From contig NZ_JAMBOB010000008.1 of NCBI RefSeq assembly GCF_023715415.1, forward strand, positions 215,941 to 279,940: a stretch of DNA of 64,000 nucleotides. Direction: 5' to 3'. Position numbers and translations under genes: made by a program. The first letter of the stretch is position 1, and each line of letters opens with the position of its first letter. The stretch comes from Neobacillus niacini. GTDB lineage: Bacteria; Bacillota; Bacilli; Bacillales; Cytobacillaceae. This document shows, one piece after another, positions 52,747 to 62,450 of this stretch. A model generated the notes under the pieces. It was given only the letters and a program-made list of their open reading frames with translations, was not told where the DNA came from and made no database searches.

Positions 52747-53757
52747 GTGAAAAAGCTAATTCTTGTTTATGCTATTTTAATCAGTGCCTTTCTTATCTAT
52801 TTAGTAAACTATCAATCGCGGGAATTGCCTGCAAGTTCTAATGGAAACGGAGTAGGGCTTCAAGGTGATATCGATGAAAAATATGTCATGGTTACATTCC
52901 TCGTTGGGATTGATTATTGGAAGAATGTTGTGAAAGGATTTGAGGATGCTGCCCAAGCGCTAAATGTATCCGTAGAATACCGGGGTGCAACACAATATGA
53001 CGTGAATGAGCAAATCACCGTTCTTGAACAGGTTATCGCTAGGAAACCATCAGGTATTGCCATCTCATCGATGCATCCAAATGCATTAAATGCAACCATT
53101 GACAAAGCGATTAATGCAGGGATACCTGTTGTCATGTTTGATTCTGATGCACCTGACAGTAAGGCTTATTCCTTCTTAGGAACAGATAATTTTAATGCTG
53201 GTGTAACAGTAGCTCATAAAATGGCCAAATTAATCGACAATAGCGGGAAAGTTGCCGTTATCACCTTACCAAATCAACAAAATCACATGGATCGCACGAG
53301 AGGTTTTCGAGAGACAGTGGAGAGGCAATACCCTAATATTGAAGTGGTAGCAATCGAAGATGGAAAAGGTGATGAGTTAGTTTCAGGAAATTTGGCGGTA
53401 GAAATCATAAAAGAACATCCTGATTTAAAAGGTGTGTTTGTAACAGAGGCAAATGGCGGTGTTGGGGTAGCTAAAGCAACGAAAAATTTAAAAGTAGACA
53501 ATCAAGTAAAAATTATTGGTTTCGATACCGACAAACAAACGTTAGATTTGGTGAAGGACGGACGTATATCCGCTACCATAGCTCAGGGGACCTGGAATAT
53601 GGGGTTTTGGTCCTTACAATATTTGTTTGAACTTAAACATGGTTTGATAGAACCGGAAAGTGCCCAGTACATAGCCAATAATCAATCACCACCGAAAATG
53701 GATACTGGTATAACAGTTGTGACAAAAGAGAATGTTGACATCTATTATGCGAAGTAA
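52747..53757 (+). CDS. Membrane-anchored sugar-binding sensor protein (RbsB/XylFII-like)
   Basis: A 336-residue periplasmic-binding-protein fold (Peripla_BP_4) with an N-terminal uncleaved hydrophobic segment (residues about 4-21) and no lipobox. Typical blocks: VEYRGATQYDVNEQITVLEQVI, GIPVVMFDSDAPDSKAYSFLGTDNFNAG and KIIGFDTDKQTLDLVKDGRISATIAQ. GTG start behind AAAGGGG. Located directly before a sensor kinase and regulator, and 3 kb before a complete sugar importer with its own binding protein, it corresponds to the sensing subunit XylFII of Clostridium beijerinckii rather than to a transport component. Confidence 0.82.
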   Translation: MKKLILVYAILISAFLIYLVNYQSRELPASSNGNGVGLQGDIDEKYVMVTFLVGIDYWKNVVKGFEDAAQALNVSVEYRGATQYDVNEQITVLEQVIARKPSGIAISSMHPNALNATIDKAINAGIPVVMFDSDAPDSKAYSFLGTDNFNAGVTVAHKMAKLIDNSGKVAVITLPNQQNHMDRTRGFRETVERQYPNIEVVAIEDGKGDELVSGNLAVEIIKEHPDLKGVFVTEANGGVGVAKATKNLKVDNQVKIIGFDTDKQTLDLVKDGRISATIAQGTWNMGFWSLQYLFELKHGLIEPESAQYIANNQSPPKMDTGITVVTKENVDIYYAK

Positions 53758-53781
53758 GGCAACATAGAAAAGAGTGATAAT

Positions 53782-55572
53782 ATGAAAAAAGTAAAATCAT
53801 TTGAAATAAATGATTTGCCTATTCGTACCAAAATAATTGTCCTATTACTTGTAATTAGTATTCTCCCTTCTATCGCTTTTGGTTCCTTAGTAAATATGGC
53901 AGTAGATAATATCATTGAAAAACAAGCATCTGAGCATACACTCCAATTAATTGGCCAGGCTAATAAATCACTAGAATCATATGGAGAAACGATGCAGGAT
54001 GTCTCCTATTTAATCTCTTTCAATCCAGATATTATTCGTTTTCTACACGGTGATGAGGATCTAGATTCAAATGATAATTATCAACTCAAGAAATTCTTAC
54101 AAGGTTTCACTACGGTCAATCCTGAAATTGCGGGGATTCTTGTGATTAATGAAGAAGGTAATTATCTTAGTAACGAGCTGTATCCCAGGAATATCAAATC
54201 ACTGACGGAAGAAAGATGGTATCAAGACGCCGTAGAGAATAAAGGTATTTTTAATTTTATCGGTCATCCTGCAGACAGAAGCTTAAAATCTCATGTCAAT
54301 TATACGGATCATGAAATTGTTTCAGGTGCACGAGCAATCGTAGATCCTGAATCGGAAAAGGTGATTGGCGTCGTCTTAATCGACTTAAAATTGCGGGTAA
54401 TCTCTGAAATTATTGAGGATGTTCGCTTAGGTAAATCAGGGTATTTGATGGTTATTGATGATGAGGGTGAGGTCATTTATTCCCCCCAGGGATCGCTAGT
54501 AGATAGTATTCAACTAAGTTGGTTTAAATCTGACTCTCCAAACTCCTTTTCAAAAAAAATAAATGGTAGAAACATGCAGTTTATTTATAGAAAGTCTCCC
54601 TTTACGAATTGGACGACGATAGGGGTATTTTCTACAACGGAATCTGTTATGGAGGTCAGGCAGGTTAATTTTTATATTATAAGTATTTTATTTATTGTTC
54701 TTGCATTTGTTATTGGTGTCTCCTATTATTTGTCCTATTCAATGTCAAAGCCAATCAATCAACTAAATAGTGTTATGAAAAAAGTAGAATCAGGGGATTT
54801 ATCGATTCGTTATCGGGGTAACCGCGCGGATGAAATCGGGATGTTGGGAAGAAGCTTTAATAACATGATTGAACAAATTAATAAGCTGATTGCCTTAATG
54901 CAGATTCAAGGACGGCAAAAGCGGGACGCAGAATTGCAGGCGCTTCAAGCGCATATTAAACCACACTTTTTATATAATACACTCGATACGATTAATTGGA
55001 TGTCCCGGAAAAAAGGGGCATTGGATGTTGCGGAACTCGTAGAATCACTATCTCAGCTTTTTAGAATTGGTCTGAGTAAAGGAAATGACATCATACCATT
55101 AGAAGATGAGATTGAACATATTCATAGCTATTTAAAAATACAAAAAGCTAGATATAAAGATAAATTGAATTATAGTGTTTCTGTTGATCCTGAACTAAAC
55201 AATATCGAAGTTGTTAAATTAGTGTTGCAGCCTATTGTAGAAAATGCGATTTATCATGGAATAAAGGAAAGGCGGGGGCCGGGGAATATTTCTATTACCG
55301 TCGAAGCAGCTGAAGGAAATTTAGTCATGTATGTAAAAGATGATGGGATTGGAATGTCTGAGGAAAGACTATCTAGATTAAATGAAGGTTTGGCGGTTTC
55401 TTTCGATCGTCTCGAAGAAACTAGGAAAAAGAACTCTATTGGTTACGGGGTCATGAATGTACAGGCTAGAATTAAATTAACCTTTGGGGAACCGTATGGT
55501 CTAAGTGTCGAAAGTATTCAGGGAAAAGGTACAACCGTAAAAATCTTACTTCCATTAAATACAAATAAATGA
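53782..55572 (+). CDS. YesM/LytS-type sensor histidine kinase
   Basis: A 596-residue kinase: transmembrane helix about 17-37, extracellular Cache-like domain about 40-290, second transmembrane helix about 292-315, HAMP about 316-370, His_kinase domain with phosphoacceptor His395 in LQAHIKPHFLYNTLDTINWM, and HATPase_c about 470-596 with VLQPIVENAIYHG and VKDDGIGM. The gene starts 25 bases after the binding protein, and the partner regulator follows 30 bases downstream. It presumably detects the sugar through contact with the upstream sensor protein at the outer face. Confidence 0.9.
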   Translation: MKKVKSFEINDLPIRTKIIVLLLVISILPSIAFGSLVNMAVDNIIEKQASEHTLQLIGQANKSLESYGETMQDVSYLISFNPDIIRFLHGDEDLDSNDNYQLKKFLQGFTTVNPEIAGILVINEEGNYLSNELYPRNIKSLTEERWYQDAVENKGIFNFIGHPADRSLKSHVNYTDHEIVSGARAIVDPESEKVIGVVLIDLKLRVISEIIEDVRLGKSGYLMVIDDEGEVIYSPQGSLVDSIQLSWFKSDSPNSFSKKINGRNMQFIYRKSPFTNWTTIGVFSTTESVMEVRQVNFYIISILFIVLAFVIGVSYYLSYSMSKPINQLNSVMKKVESGDLSIRYRGNRADEIGMLGRSFNNMIEQINKLIALMQIQGRQKRDAELQALQAHIKPHFLYNTLDTINWMSRKKGALDVAELVESLSQLFRIGLSKGNDIIPLEDEIEHIHSYLKIQKARYKDKLNYSVSVDPELNNIEVVKLVLQPIVENAIYHGIKERRGPGNISITVEAAEGNLVMYVKDDGIGMSEERLSRLNEGLAVSFDRLEETRKKNSIGYGVMNVQARIKLTFGEPYGLSVESIQGKGTTVKILLPLNTNK

Positions 55573-55602
55573 CAAATTTCAGAACATAATGGGGTGTTAT
55601 GC

Positions 55603-56823
55603 TTGCAGCAGTTTTTAAAGGTCTTAATTGCAGATGATGAGCCAATCATTAGAGAAGGTATTAGGTATTCGATTGATTGGAACGAAATAGGGATGGAAGT
55701 TGCAGCAGAAGCAGAAGATGGAGAAGAGGCTTTAGAATTAGCGTTAAAATATGAAATTGATATTCTTTTAGCTGACTTAAATATGCCAATTATGAATGGT
55801 CTAGCTTTAATTAAAAATATTCGCAGGAGTCTTCCAAATTGCAGAGTTGTCGTTATTTCTGGATATGATGAATTTGCCTATGCCCAAGAGGCGCTGCGAT
55901 TACAGGTGGATGATTATATTTTAAAGCCGATTAAACCAAGCAATTTAACAGAAGTACTCGAAAGAACACGTGAGAAACATAAAATTCAGTCAGCAAAAAA
56001 GAAATATTTAGAAGTAGCTTCAAATCAAATCTTACAAAATACGTTAATGATTCAAGAGCAGTTTTGCCGAAACTGGATCGCAGGAAGCTTTATAGATGAA
56101 AAAGTTAAGGAACAGCTAATTTTTTGGGGGCTGCCAGAGAAAAGCCCGAATCTGCTGGCTGTAGTCCGGAGTCAGGAATTAGAAAGTAAACAGCCTCTTT
56201 TACAAGAGGGTGATAAAGAATTAATCCTGTTTGGGGTAAAGAATATTGTGTTAGAAATTTTGGGAAAGGAACCAAAGCTCGTTTTCGATGACTCTTCAGG
56301 GTTGCTTTTTATCCTATTATGGGGTCGTGAGTACGACGAAATATTTTTAACAATTGAAAAGTGCATCCAAACCCATTTAGACGTAACTGTTACAATTTAT
56401 TCAGAACCGGTGACAGGGGATTTTGGCGGCGTTCCATCTGCTTATAAGAGCTGTTTAAAGAAGGTATATGAGGAAATTCCCATTTCTCCAATCGTCAAAA
56501 GGGCGAAAAACTTTATTACTGAAACGTATACGAATCCTGAGCTGACATTAGAAATGGTTGCCTCGCTGCTGCAGGTTTCACCTGTCTATTTAAGCAGGAC
56601 GATTAAACAAGAGCTGGGGACATCCTTTGTCGGTTTAGTAACACAAAAGAGAATTGAAAAAGCTATAAAACTATTACATACAACGGAATTACAAATGGTT
56701 GAAATTGCAGAGCAGACAGGCTATGCAACCCAGCATTATTTTAGTACGGCATTTAAAAAGTTTGTAGGTGTGTCTCCCAACCAGTATCGAAGAGGATTAA
56801 CGGCGCAGTCAATTGAAAAATAG
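55603..56823 (+). CDS. YesN-type response regulator (receiver plus AraC DNA-binding domain)
   Basis: A 406-residue regulator. Receiver domain at about 5-120 with acidic pocket ADDEP, phosphoacceptor Asp58 in LLADLNMP, and Lys in ILKPIKP; C-terminal AraC double HTH at about 300-400 (LTLEMVASLLQVSPVYLSRTIKQELGTSF and VEIAEQTGYATQHYFSTAFKKFVGVSPNQYR). TTG 55603 is preferred with GGGGTG eight bases upstream. Expected to activate the importer genes from 57022 onward. Confidence 0.9.
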   Translation: MQQFLKVLIADDEPIIREGIRYSIDWNEIGMEVAAEAEDGEEALELALKYEIDILLADLNMPIMNGLALIKNIRRSLPNCRVVVISGYDEFAYAQEALRLQVDDYILKPIKPSNLTEVLERTREKHKIQSAKKKYLEVASNQILQNTLMIQEQFCRNWIAGSFIDEKVKEQLIFWGLPEKSPNLLAVVRSQELESKQPLLQEGDKELILFGVKNIVLEILGKEPKLVFDDSSGLLFILLWGREYDEIFLTIEKCIQTHLDVTVTIYSEPVTGDFGGVPSAYKSCLKKVYEEIPISPIVKRAKNFITETYTNPELTLEMVASLLQVSPVYLSRTIKQELGTSFVGLVTQKRIEKAIKLLHTTELQMVEIAEQTGYATQHYFSTAFKKFVGVSPNQYRRGLTAQSIEK

Positions 56824-56831
56824 TCTATGGA

Positions 56832-56868
56832 AAAAAGGAGTTACTAGTTTAGTAGCTCTTTTTTGCTT
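56832..56868 (+). terminator. Terminator after the response regulator gene
   Basis: AAAAAGGAGTTACT pairs imperfectly with AGTAGCTCTTTTTT (one bulge, one G-T pair), with a T-run at the end. Confidence 0.75.
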
Positions 56869-56877
56869 TCGCCTTTT

Positions 56878-56892
56878 TTGTAAGCGTTTAAA
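56878..56892 (+). promoter_or_regulatory. cre site upstream of the sugar importer operon
   Basis: TTGTAAGCGTTTAAA agrees with 14 of 15 positions of WTGNAANCGNWNNCA. It is about 130 bases upstream of the binding-protein gene, so CcpA repression in glucose is likely. Confidence 0.6.
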
Positions 56893-57021
56893 AAAATGTT
56901 AATTTTTTATAAAAATAGTCATTTTTTTGAAAAGACGGAATTTAATTGCACTGTTATTATTTTTCTAGAGACAGGAAAACAATCTGACTCATAAAAAGAT
57001 AATAAGGGGAGTGTAATACCA

Positions 57022-58101
57022 ATGAAGAAAGCGTTATCAATAATCTTGGTAGTAACCATGATGATGTTTGTTCTAGCAGCGTGCGGCAGTAAGGAATCCT
57101 CTGGTGACGGAAAAAATGGTTATGTTGGAATTGCCATGCCGACAAAGTCCTCTGAAAGATGGGTACATGATGGTGACAACATGGTAAAAGAATTTGAAGC
57201 CTTAGGATATAAAACGGATTTACAATATGCTGAAGACGTTGTAGAAAACCAAGTATCCCAAATTGAAAATATGATTACAAAGGGTGTAGACGTTCTAGTT
57301 GTAGCTTCTATCGATGGTGAAGCATTAACAGACGTTTTATCAAAAGCAAACGATGAGAAAATCAAAGTCATTGCCTATGACCGTTTAATCAAAAATACGG
57401 AGCATGTTGAATACTATGCTACTTTTGATAACTTCAAAGTAGGCGTACAACAAGGTTCCTATATTGAAGAAAAATTAGGATTAAAAGATGGAAAAGGTCC
57501 ATTTAACATTGAATTATTTGCAGGGTCACCAGATGACAATAATGCATATTTCTTCTTTGATGGTGCGATGTCAATTTTAGAGCCTTATATTAAGTCTGGA
57601 AAGTTAGTAGTAAAGAGTGGACAAACCTCATTTGAACAAGCAGCTACTTTAAGATGGGATGGAGCTACTGCTCAATCGAGAATGGATAATCTATTAAGTG
57701 CCAAGTATGCTTCTGAGAGAGTAGACGCAGTACTATCACCATATGACGGTATTAGTATCGGGATTATCTCTTCCTTAAAAGGTATTGGTTACGGTTCTGC
57801 CAGCCAGCCTCTTCCAATTATTACAGGTCAAGATGCGGAGTTAGCATCTGTAAAATCAATTATTGCCGGTGAGCAAACACAAACAGTATTTAAGGATACT
57901 CGTGAGTTAGCGAAGAAAGCGGTTGAAATGGCAGATGCGGTATTAAAAGGTAAAAAACCTGAAGTGAATGATACAAAAACATATGACAATGGAAAGAAAG
58001 TCGTACCTTCCTATCTATTAGAGCCTGTATCTGTTGATATAGAAAACTATAAATCTGTATTAGTAGATGGTGGATATTGGACCGAAAAGGACCTTAAATA
58101 A
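57022..58101 (+). CDS. chvE: Sugar-binding lipoprotein of a monosaccharide ABC importer (ChvE/XylF-like)
   Basis: A 359-residue lipoprotein: signal [20 protein letters not shown] then lipidated Cys21. The mature part has the ChvE-type pattern [54 protein letters not shown] and [16 protein letters not shown]. ChvE proteins bind arabinose, xylose, galactose, glucose and related sugars. GGGGAG precedes the ATG. It is followed by the tandem ATPase and permease and by a 15-bp hairpin after its stop. The sugar is probably a pentose, by analogy with XylFII-LytS systems. Confidence 0.9.
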   Translation: MKKALSIILVVTMMMFVLAACGSKESSGDGKNGYVGIAMPTKSSERWVHDGDNMVKEFEALGYKTDLQYAEDVVENQVSQIENMITKGVDVLVVASIDGEALTDVLSKANDEKIKVIAYDRLIKNTEHVEYYATFDNFKVGVQQGSYIEEKLGLKDGKGPFNIELFAGSPDDNNAYFFFDGAMSILEPYIKSGKLVVKSGQTSFEQAATLRWDGATAQSRMDNLLSAKYASERVDAVLSPYDGISIGIISSLKGIGYGSASQPLPIITGQDAELASVKSIIAGEQTQTVFKDTRELAKKAVEMADAVLKGKKPEVNDTKTYDNGKKVVPSYLLEPVSVDIENYKSVLVDGGYWTEKDLK

Positions 58102-58113
58102 AGGATAATAAAA

Positions 58114-58154
58114 AAATGATTTAGTGGTTTTTTCTTAAGACCACTAAATCATTT
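58114..58154 (+). terminator. Intra-operon hairpin after the binding-protein gene
   Basis: AAATGATTTAGTGGT (58114-58128) pairs perfectly over 15 bp with 58140-58154. No proper T-run follows, so it more likely stabilises the upstream mRNA than ends transcription. Confidence 0.75.
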
Positions 58155-58181
58155 ATTACATTATGAAGGTGTGGTGTTACA

Positions 58182-59711
58182 ATGTCTGAGATTATATTAG
58201 AAATGAAAAGTATAACAAAAGAGTTTCCAGGCGTTAAAGCACTTGAGAATGTTAATTTGAAAGTGAAAAAAGGGGAAATTCATGCACTCATGGGTGAAAA
58301 TGGTGCAGGAAAATCTACTTTAATGAAGGTATTAAGCGGAGTATATCCGATTGGAACATATACCGGTGATATTCTTTTTGAGGAAAAGGTATGTGAATTT
58401 AAAGATATCAAACAGAGTGAAGAGTTGGGAATAGTCATTATTCATCAAGAATTAGCGTTAATCCCAGATCTATCAATAGCAGAAAATATTTTTCTAGGTA
58501 ATGAACAGGCAAATAAGGGAATTATCAATTGGAACGAAACGACGCTCAAAACAAAAGAACTCTTAACTAAAGTAGGATTGTCTGAAAACCCTCATACAAA
58601 GATTACTGATATCGGTGTTGGTAAACAACAATTGGTTGAAATTGCAAAAGCACTATCAAAACGAGTAAAATTACTAATTTTGGATGAACCGACTGCGGCA
58701 TTAAATGAAAATGATAGTGAGAATCTCTTGAATTTATTACTAGAATTAAAAAAGCAAGGGATAACCGCTATTATAATCTCACATAAATTAAATGAAATCT
58801 TAAAGGTAGCAGATTCTATAACGATTCTTCGTGATGGACAAACCATTGAAACACTGGATGTACATGGCGGAAACATTACAGAAGAACGTGTTATTAAAGG
58901 AATGGTTGGGCGTGACTTAACCAATCGTTATCCAAAAAGAGAGCCTAGAATTGGTGACGTTATTTTTGAAGTGAAGAATTGGAATGTTTATCATCCTTTA
59001 CATAGCGATCGGAAGGTACTGGACAATATTAATTTTAACATTAAAAAAGGTGAAATTGTTGGAATCGCTGGTTTGATGGGTGCCGGAAGAACTGAGCTTG
59101 CGATGAGTCTTTTTGGTAAGTCATTTGGGCAAAAAATAAGCGGGAACATCTACTTGAATGGAGATGAGGTCCAATTTAAAAATGTCAGCCAGGCGATTAA
59201 AAAAGGACTTGCCTATGTGTCGGAAGACCGAAAAGGTAACGGGTTAATTTTAATGGATGATATCCGAAAAAATATCTCCCTGCCAAGTCTGTTTTCGATT
59301 TCTAGAAATAATGTCATTAATGAAAATCAAGAAATCGTTGAAGCTGAAAAATTCCGTGAAAAGTTAAAAATAAAAACTCCAAGCATTTGGCAAGAGGCAG
59401 GGAACCTAAGCGGCGGGAACCAGCAAAAGGTCGTTTTAAGTAAATGGATGTTTTCCAAGCCCGAAATATTAATATTAGACGAACCTACTCGAGGAATTGA
59501 TGTTGGGGCAAAGTTTGATATTTATACGATTATTAATCAATTGGCAGATGAAGGCAAAGGTGTGTTAGTGATTTCTTCTGAACTTCCTGAGATTTTGGGG
59601 ATTTGTGACCGAGTCTATGTGATGAGTGAGGGCAGAATCACTGGTGAAGTTGAAAGAAAAGATGCCACTCAAGAAAATCTAATGAAATTTATGACGAAGA
59701 CGAGGGGGTAA
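58182..59711 (+). CDS. mmsA: Monosaccharide ABC importer tandem ATPase (MmsA/GguA, XylG-like)
   Basis: A 509-residue double ATPase. First domain: Walker [10 protein letters not shown] near residue 40, [21 protein letters not shown], signature region [16 protein letters not shown], Walker [12 protein letters not shown]. Second domain: degenerate Walker [21 protein letters not shown], intact [14 protein letters not shown] and [13 protein letters not shown]. It drives the permease encoded five bases downstream. A paralogue of the ATPase at 19644. Confidence 0.92.
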   Translation: MSEIILEMKSITKEFPGVKALENVNLKVKKGEIHALMGENGAGKSTLMKVLSGVYPIGTYTGDILFEEKVCEFKDIKQSEELGIVIIHQELALIPDLSIAENIFLGNEQANKGIINWNETTLKTKELLTKVGLSENPHTKITDIGVGKQQLVEIAKALSKRVKLLILDEPTAALNENDSENLLNLLLELKKQGITAIIISHKLNEILKVADSITILRDGQTIETLDVHGGNITEERVIKGMVGRDLTNRYPKREPRIGDVIFEVKNWNVYHPLHSDRKVLDNINFNIKKGEIVGIAGLMGAGRTELAMSLFGKSFGQKISGNIYLNGDEVQFKNVSQAIKKGLAYVSEDRKGNGLILMDDIRKNISLPSLFSISRNNVINENQEIVEAEKFREKLKIKTPSIWQEAGNLSGGNQQKVVLSKWMFSKPEILILDEPTRGIDVGAKFDIYTIINQLADEGKGVLVISSELPEILGICDRVYVMSEGRITGEVERKDATQENLMKFMTKTRG

Positions 59712-59716
59712 AAAAG

Positions 59717-60880
59717 ATGCAAACGTTAGTAAGTATGGCAAAGAAAAATTTACGATCATCCAGTATGATTATTGCATTAGTATTTATTATGCTGCTCTTT
59801 CAAATCTTAACGGAAGGCATCCTGTTAAAGCCTTTAAATGTAACAAACTTAATTCTACAAAACTCTTATATTTTAGTACTAGCAATCGGAATGGTATTAG
59901 TCATTATTACAGGACATATTGATTTGTCAGTTGGTTCAATTGCAGCCTTTGTCGGTGCAATTGCAGGTATATTAATTGTTACATATCATGTCTCTACACC
60001 CCTTGCTATCATTATTTCTTTATTAATTGGAGCAATCATTGGAGCTTGGCAGGGATTTTGGATTGCTTATGTAAAAATACCGGCATTTATTGTTACACTT
60101 GCAGGGATGTTGTTGTTCAGAGGATTAACGATGGTTGTGTTACAAGGACAATCAATCGCGCCATTTCCAAAGTCCTTCCAAGGAATGAGTTCAGGCTTTA
60201 TTCCTGATTTATTTGGAGGAGGAGAGATCCACCTCTTAACCATTGTCATCGGTGTTGTATTATCGGTAATTCTAATCTTTACTGAGTTGAAAAATAGAAG
60301 AACGCAATTGAAATATCAATTTGATGTTTCTCCAACAAGTGTATTTGTTGCAAAACTTGCTGTTTTGGTAGCTATTCTTCTAGTATTCTCATATGTACTC
60401 TCGACGTATAATGGTATCCCAAATATTTTAATTATCTTAGCATTATTAATTCTGATTTATACCTTCGTTATGAGAAAAACAATTGTTGGCCGACATATTT
60501 ATGCAATCGGTGGAAATGAAAAAGCAGCTCAGCTTTCAGGGGTTAAAACAAAGAAAGTTACTTTCTGGGTATTCGTTAATATGGGAGTACTTTCAGCGTT
60601 ATCAGGATTAATTTTCGCTGCACGTTTGAATGCAGCAACTCCGAAAGCAGGTAACCTTTTTGAACTAGATGCCATTGCAGCATGTTTCATTGGTGGTGCT
60701 TCTGCATATGGTGGTATCGGTACGGTTCCTGGTGCGATTATCGGTGGACTTGTAATGGGTGTTATGAACAATGGTATGTCATTAATTGGTTTAGGAATCG
60801 ACTGGCAGCAAGCAATTAAAGGACTTGTTTTACTAGCGGCTGTTGCATTTGATATTTACAACAAAAATAAAGCATCATAA
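59717..60880 (+). CDS. mmsB: Monosaccharide ABC importer permease (MmsB/GguB, XylH-like)
   Basis: A 387-residue permease with about ten predicted membrane segments and the family blocks ITGHIDLSVGSIAAFVGAIAG, YVKIPAFIVTLAGMLLFRGL and YAIGGNEKAAQLSGVKTKK. The extra insertion around residues 150-230, longer than in RbsC, is normal for GguB/XylH proteins. Completes the SBP-ATPase-permease set; a terminator follows directly. Confidence 0.92.
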   Translation: MQTLVSMAKKNLRSSSMIIALVFIMLLFQILTEGILLKPLNVTNLILQNSYILVLAIGMVLVIITGHIDLSVGSIAAFVGAIAGILIVTYHVSTPLAIIISLLIGAIIGAWQGFWIAYVKIPAFIVTLAGMLLFRGLTMVVLQGQSIAPFPKSFQGMSSGFIPDLFGGGEIHLLTIVIGVVLSVILIFTELKNRRTQLKYQFDVSPTSVFVAKLAVLVAILLVFSYVLSTYNGIPNILIILALLILIYTFVMRKTIVGRHIYAIGGNEKAAQLSGVKTKKVTFWVFVNMGVLSALSGLIFAARLNAATPKAGNLFELDAIAACFIGGASAYGGIGTVPGAIIGGLVMGVMNNGMSLIGLGIDWQQAIKGLVLLAAVAFDIYNKNKAS

Positions 60881-60887
60881 TCGAGTG

Positions 60888-60917
60888 GAAGACAGTTTGC
60901 AGCTGTCTTCTTTTTTT
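60888..60917 (+). terminator. Terminator of the monosaccharide importer operon
   Basis: GAAGACAG and CTGTCTTC pair perfectly around a seven-base loop and are followed by seven T residues. Confidence 0.9.
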
Positions 60918-61098
60918 GTTTAGCTTTGTTAAATTTATTGTTGATTATTAGTGCAATGGTAAAAATGGTCGATGAAAGACAAATCAGGAGAGTTCCCAAT
61001 GAGATTAGTCCTTCATTAGGATTTCGGTATGAAAAATCAACATCTATCTTTAACAGAGCTTTTTGTTTAAAAATATCTGGAAAATTTTCCAATAATGA

Positions 61099-61150
61099 TT
61101 GTTTTTTGTAAATTAAAGTAGTATAGTACATTACAACAGTAATGTACTAT
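61099..61150 (+). promoter_or_regulatory. Promoter and operator of the YtrA-type operon
   Basis: TTGTTT (61099-61104) and TATAGT (61122-61127) are spaced by 17 bases. Overlapping the -10 box lies a perfect inverted repeat of ATAGTACATTAC (61123-61134) and GTAATGTACTAT (61139-61150) with a four-base spacer, ideally placed for autorepression by the GntR protein encoded 21 bases later. Confidence 0.75.
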
Positions 61151-61170
61151 GTCAGAAAGGAGGAAAAGGG

Positions 61171-61551
61171 TTGATTCTTAATATGGACGGAAGCAAGCCA
61201 ATTTATTTGCAAATTGGAGAATGGCTGGAGAGAGAGATTTTGAACGGGAATTTTGGCAGTGACCAAAAAATTTACTCGCAGTACCAGCTCGCAGAATTGT
61301 TTACAATCAATCCAGCAACCGCTGCGAAAGGCCTAACTCTTTTGGCAGAGGAAAACATTTTGTATAAAAAACGTGGACTTGGAATGTTTGTTTCGCCAAA
61401 TGCGAAGGAAATTATCATCAACAAACGGAAAAATCAAACCTTAAAGAAATTAGTTATTGAAATTGTCATGGAATCCGAACGGTTGGACGTGAGCAAAGAG
61501 GAATTAATTCAAATGATAAACGATGTAAAGACGGGGGAGGCAGGGGAATGA
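61171..61551 (+). CDS. GntR-family transcriptional regulator, YtrA subfamily
   Basis: A 126-residue regulator: winged helix at about 8-75 (PIYLQIGEWLEREILNGNFGSDQKIYSQYQLAELFTINPATAAKGLTLLAEENILYKKRGLGMFV) and a short C-terminal dimerisation tail, the hallmark of the YtrA subfamily. TTG start with AAAGGAGG six bases upstream. Its stop overlaps the ATG of the ABC ATPase. YtrA-type proteins repress ABC operons induced by cell-wall-active antibiotics, which is a reasonable inference here. Confidence 0.9.
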   Translation: MILNMDGSKPIYLQIGEWLEREILNGNFGSDQKIYSQYQLAELFTINPATAAKGLTLLAEENILYKKRGLGMFVSPNAKEIIINKRKNQTLKKLVIEIVMESERLDVSKEELIQMINDVKTGEAGE

Positions 61552-62450
61552 ACGTGATTGAGTGCAGGGGTTTAACCAAGGTTTATGGAAAAACAAAAGC
61601 GTTGAATCATCTATCTTTTACCATCGAAGAAAATAAGATTACGGGTTTAATAGGTCGGAATGGTTCGGGTAAAACGACGCTTTTAAAAACCATTGCCGGA
61701 TACTTGCGAGAGACTTCAGGTGAAATTAAGGTTTTTTCTGAGAAGTCGTTTAATAATTTAATGGTCTCTGCCAATGTCATTTATATTAATGACCAAATGA
61801 ATTTCCCGACCGCATTAACACTGAGAGAAGTACTAAATGTATCCGCAATGTTTTATGAAAAATGGGACCATGAGCTCGCTAATCGTCTATTTGACTATTT
61901 TTCATTCCAATCAACCCACTATTACAACGATCTTTCTAAGGGGATGAAAAGTACATTTAATATGATTGTAGGATTATGTGCTCGATGTGCTTTAACGATG
62001 TTTGATGAACCTACTACTGGTATGGATGCGGCCGTCCGCAAAGACTTTTATCGTGCCTTACTTAAGGATTATATCGCTTATCCCCGTACCATTTTACTTT
62101 CAAGTCACCACTTAGAGGAAATTGAGGATTTACTAGAAGATATTCTGCTCATTAAAGAGGGAAGAGAACATCTGCATATGCCGATAGGAGAATTAAAAGA
62201 ATGGGCAATTGGCATTCAAGGATTGTCAGAAAACGTGGAGGAATGGACACGGAATAAAGAGGTCATCTATTCGAAGGATATCGGAGTAAATCGCACGTAT
62301 GCGGTTGTAAAAAACAACCTTTCTGAAGCTGATCATCAGAAAGCTAAGGCAGCAGATCTTGCTCTAACGCAAGTCACTTCAAGTGATGTTTGTGTGTATT
62401 TAACAAGTAAAACAAAAGGGGGAATAGATGATGTCTTTATCAAAGACTAG
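61548..62450 (+). CDS. ABC transporter ATP-binding protein (YtrB-like)
   Basis: A 300-residue ATPase: Walker A GRNGSGKTT near residue 37, signature LSKGMKSTFN (somewhat degenerate relative to LSGG), Walker B ALTMFDEPTTGMD, H-loop LLSSHHLEEIEDL. The C-terminal 80 residues form the extra domain common in YtrB/CcmA-type exporters. It overlaps the regulator by four bases and the next membrane gene by about 20, so the operon is translationally coupled. Confidence 0.9.
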   Translation: MNVIECRGLTKVYGKTKALNHLSFTIEENKITGLIGRNGSGKTTLLKTIAGYLRETSGEIKVFSEKSFNNLMVSANVIYINDQMNFPTALTLREVLNVSAMFYEKWDHELANRLFDYFSFQSTHYYNDLSKGMKSTFNMIVGLCARCALTMFDEPTTGMDAAVRKDFYRALLKDYIAYPRTILLSSHHLEEIEDLLEDILLIKEGREHLHMPIGELKEWAIGIQGLSENVEEWTRNKEVIYSKDIGVNRTYAVVKNNLSEADHQKAKAADLALTQVTSSDVCVYLTSKTKGGIDDVFIKD

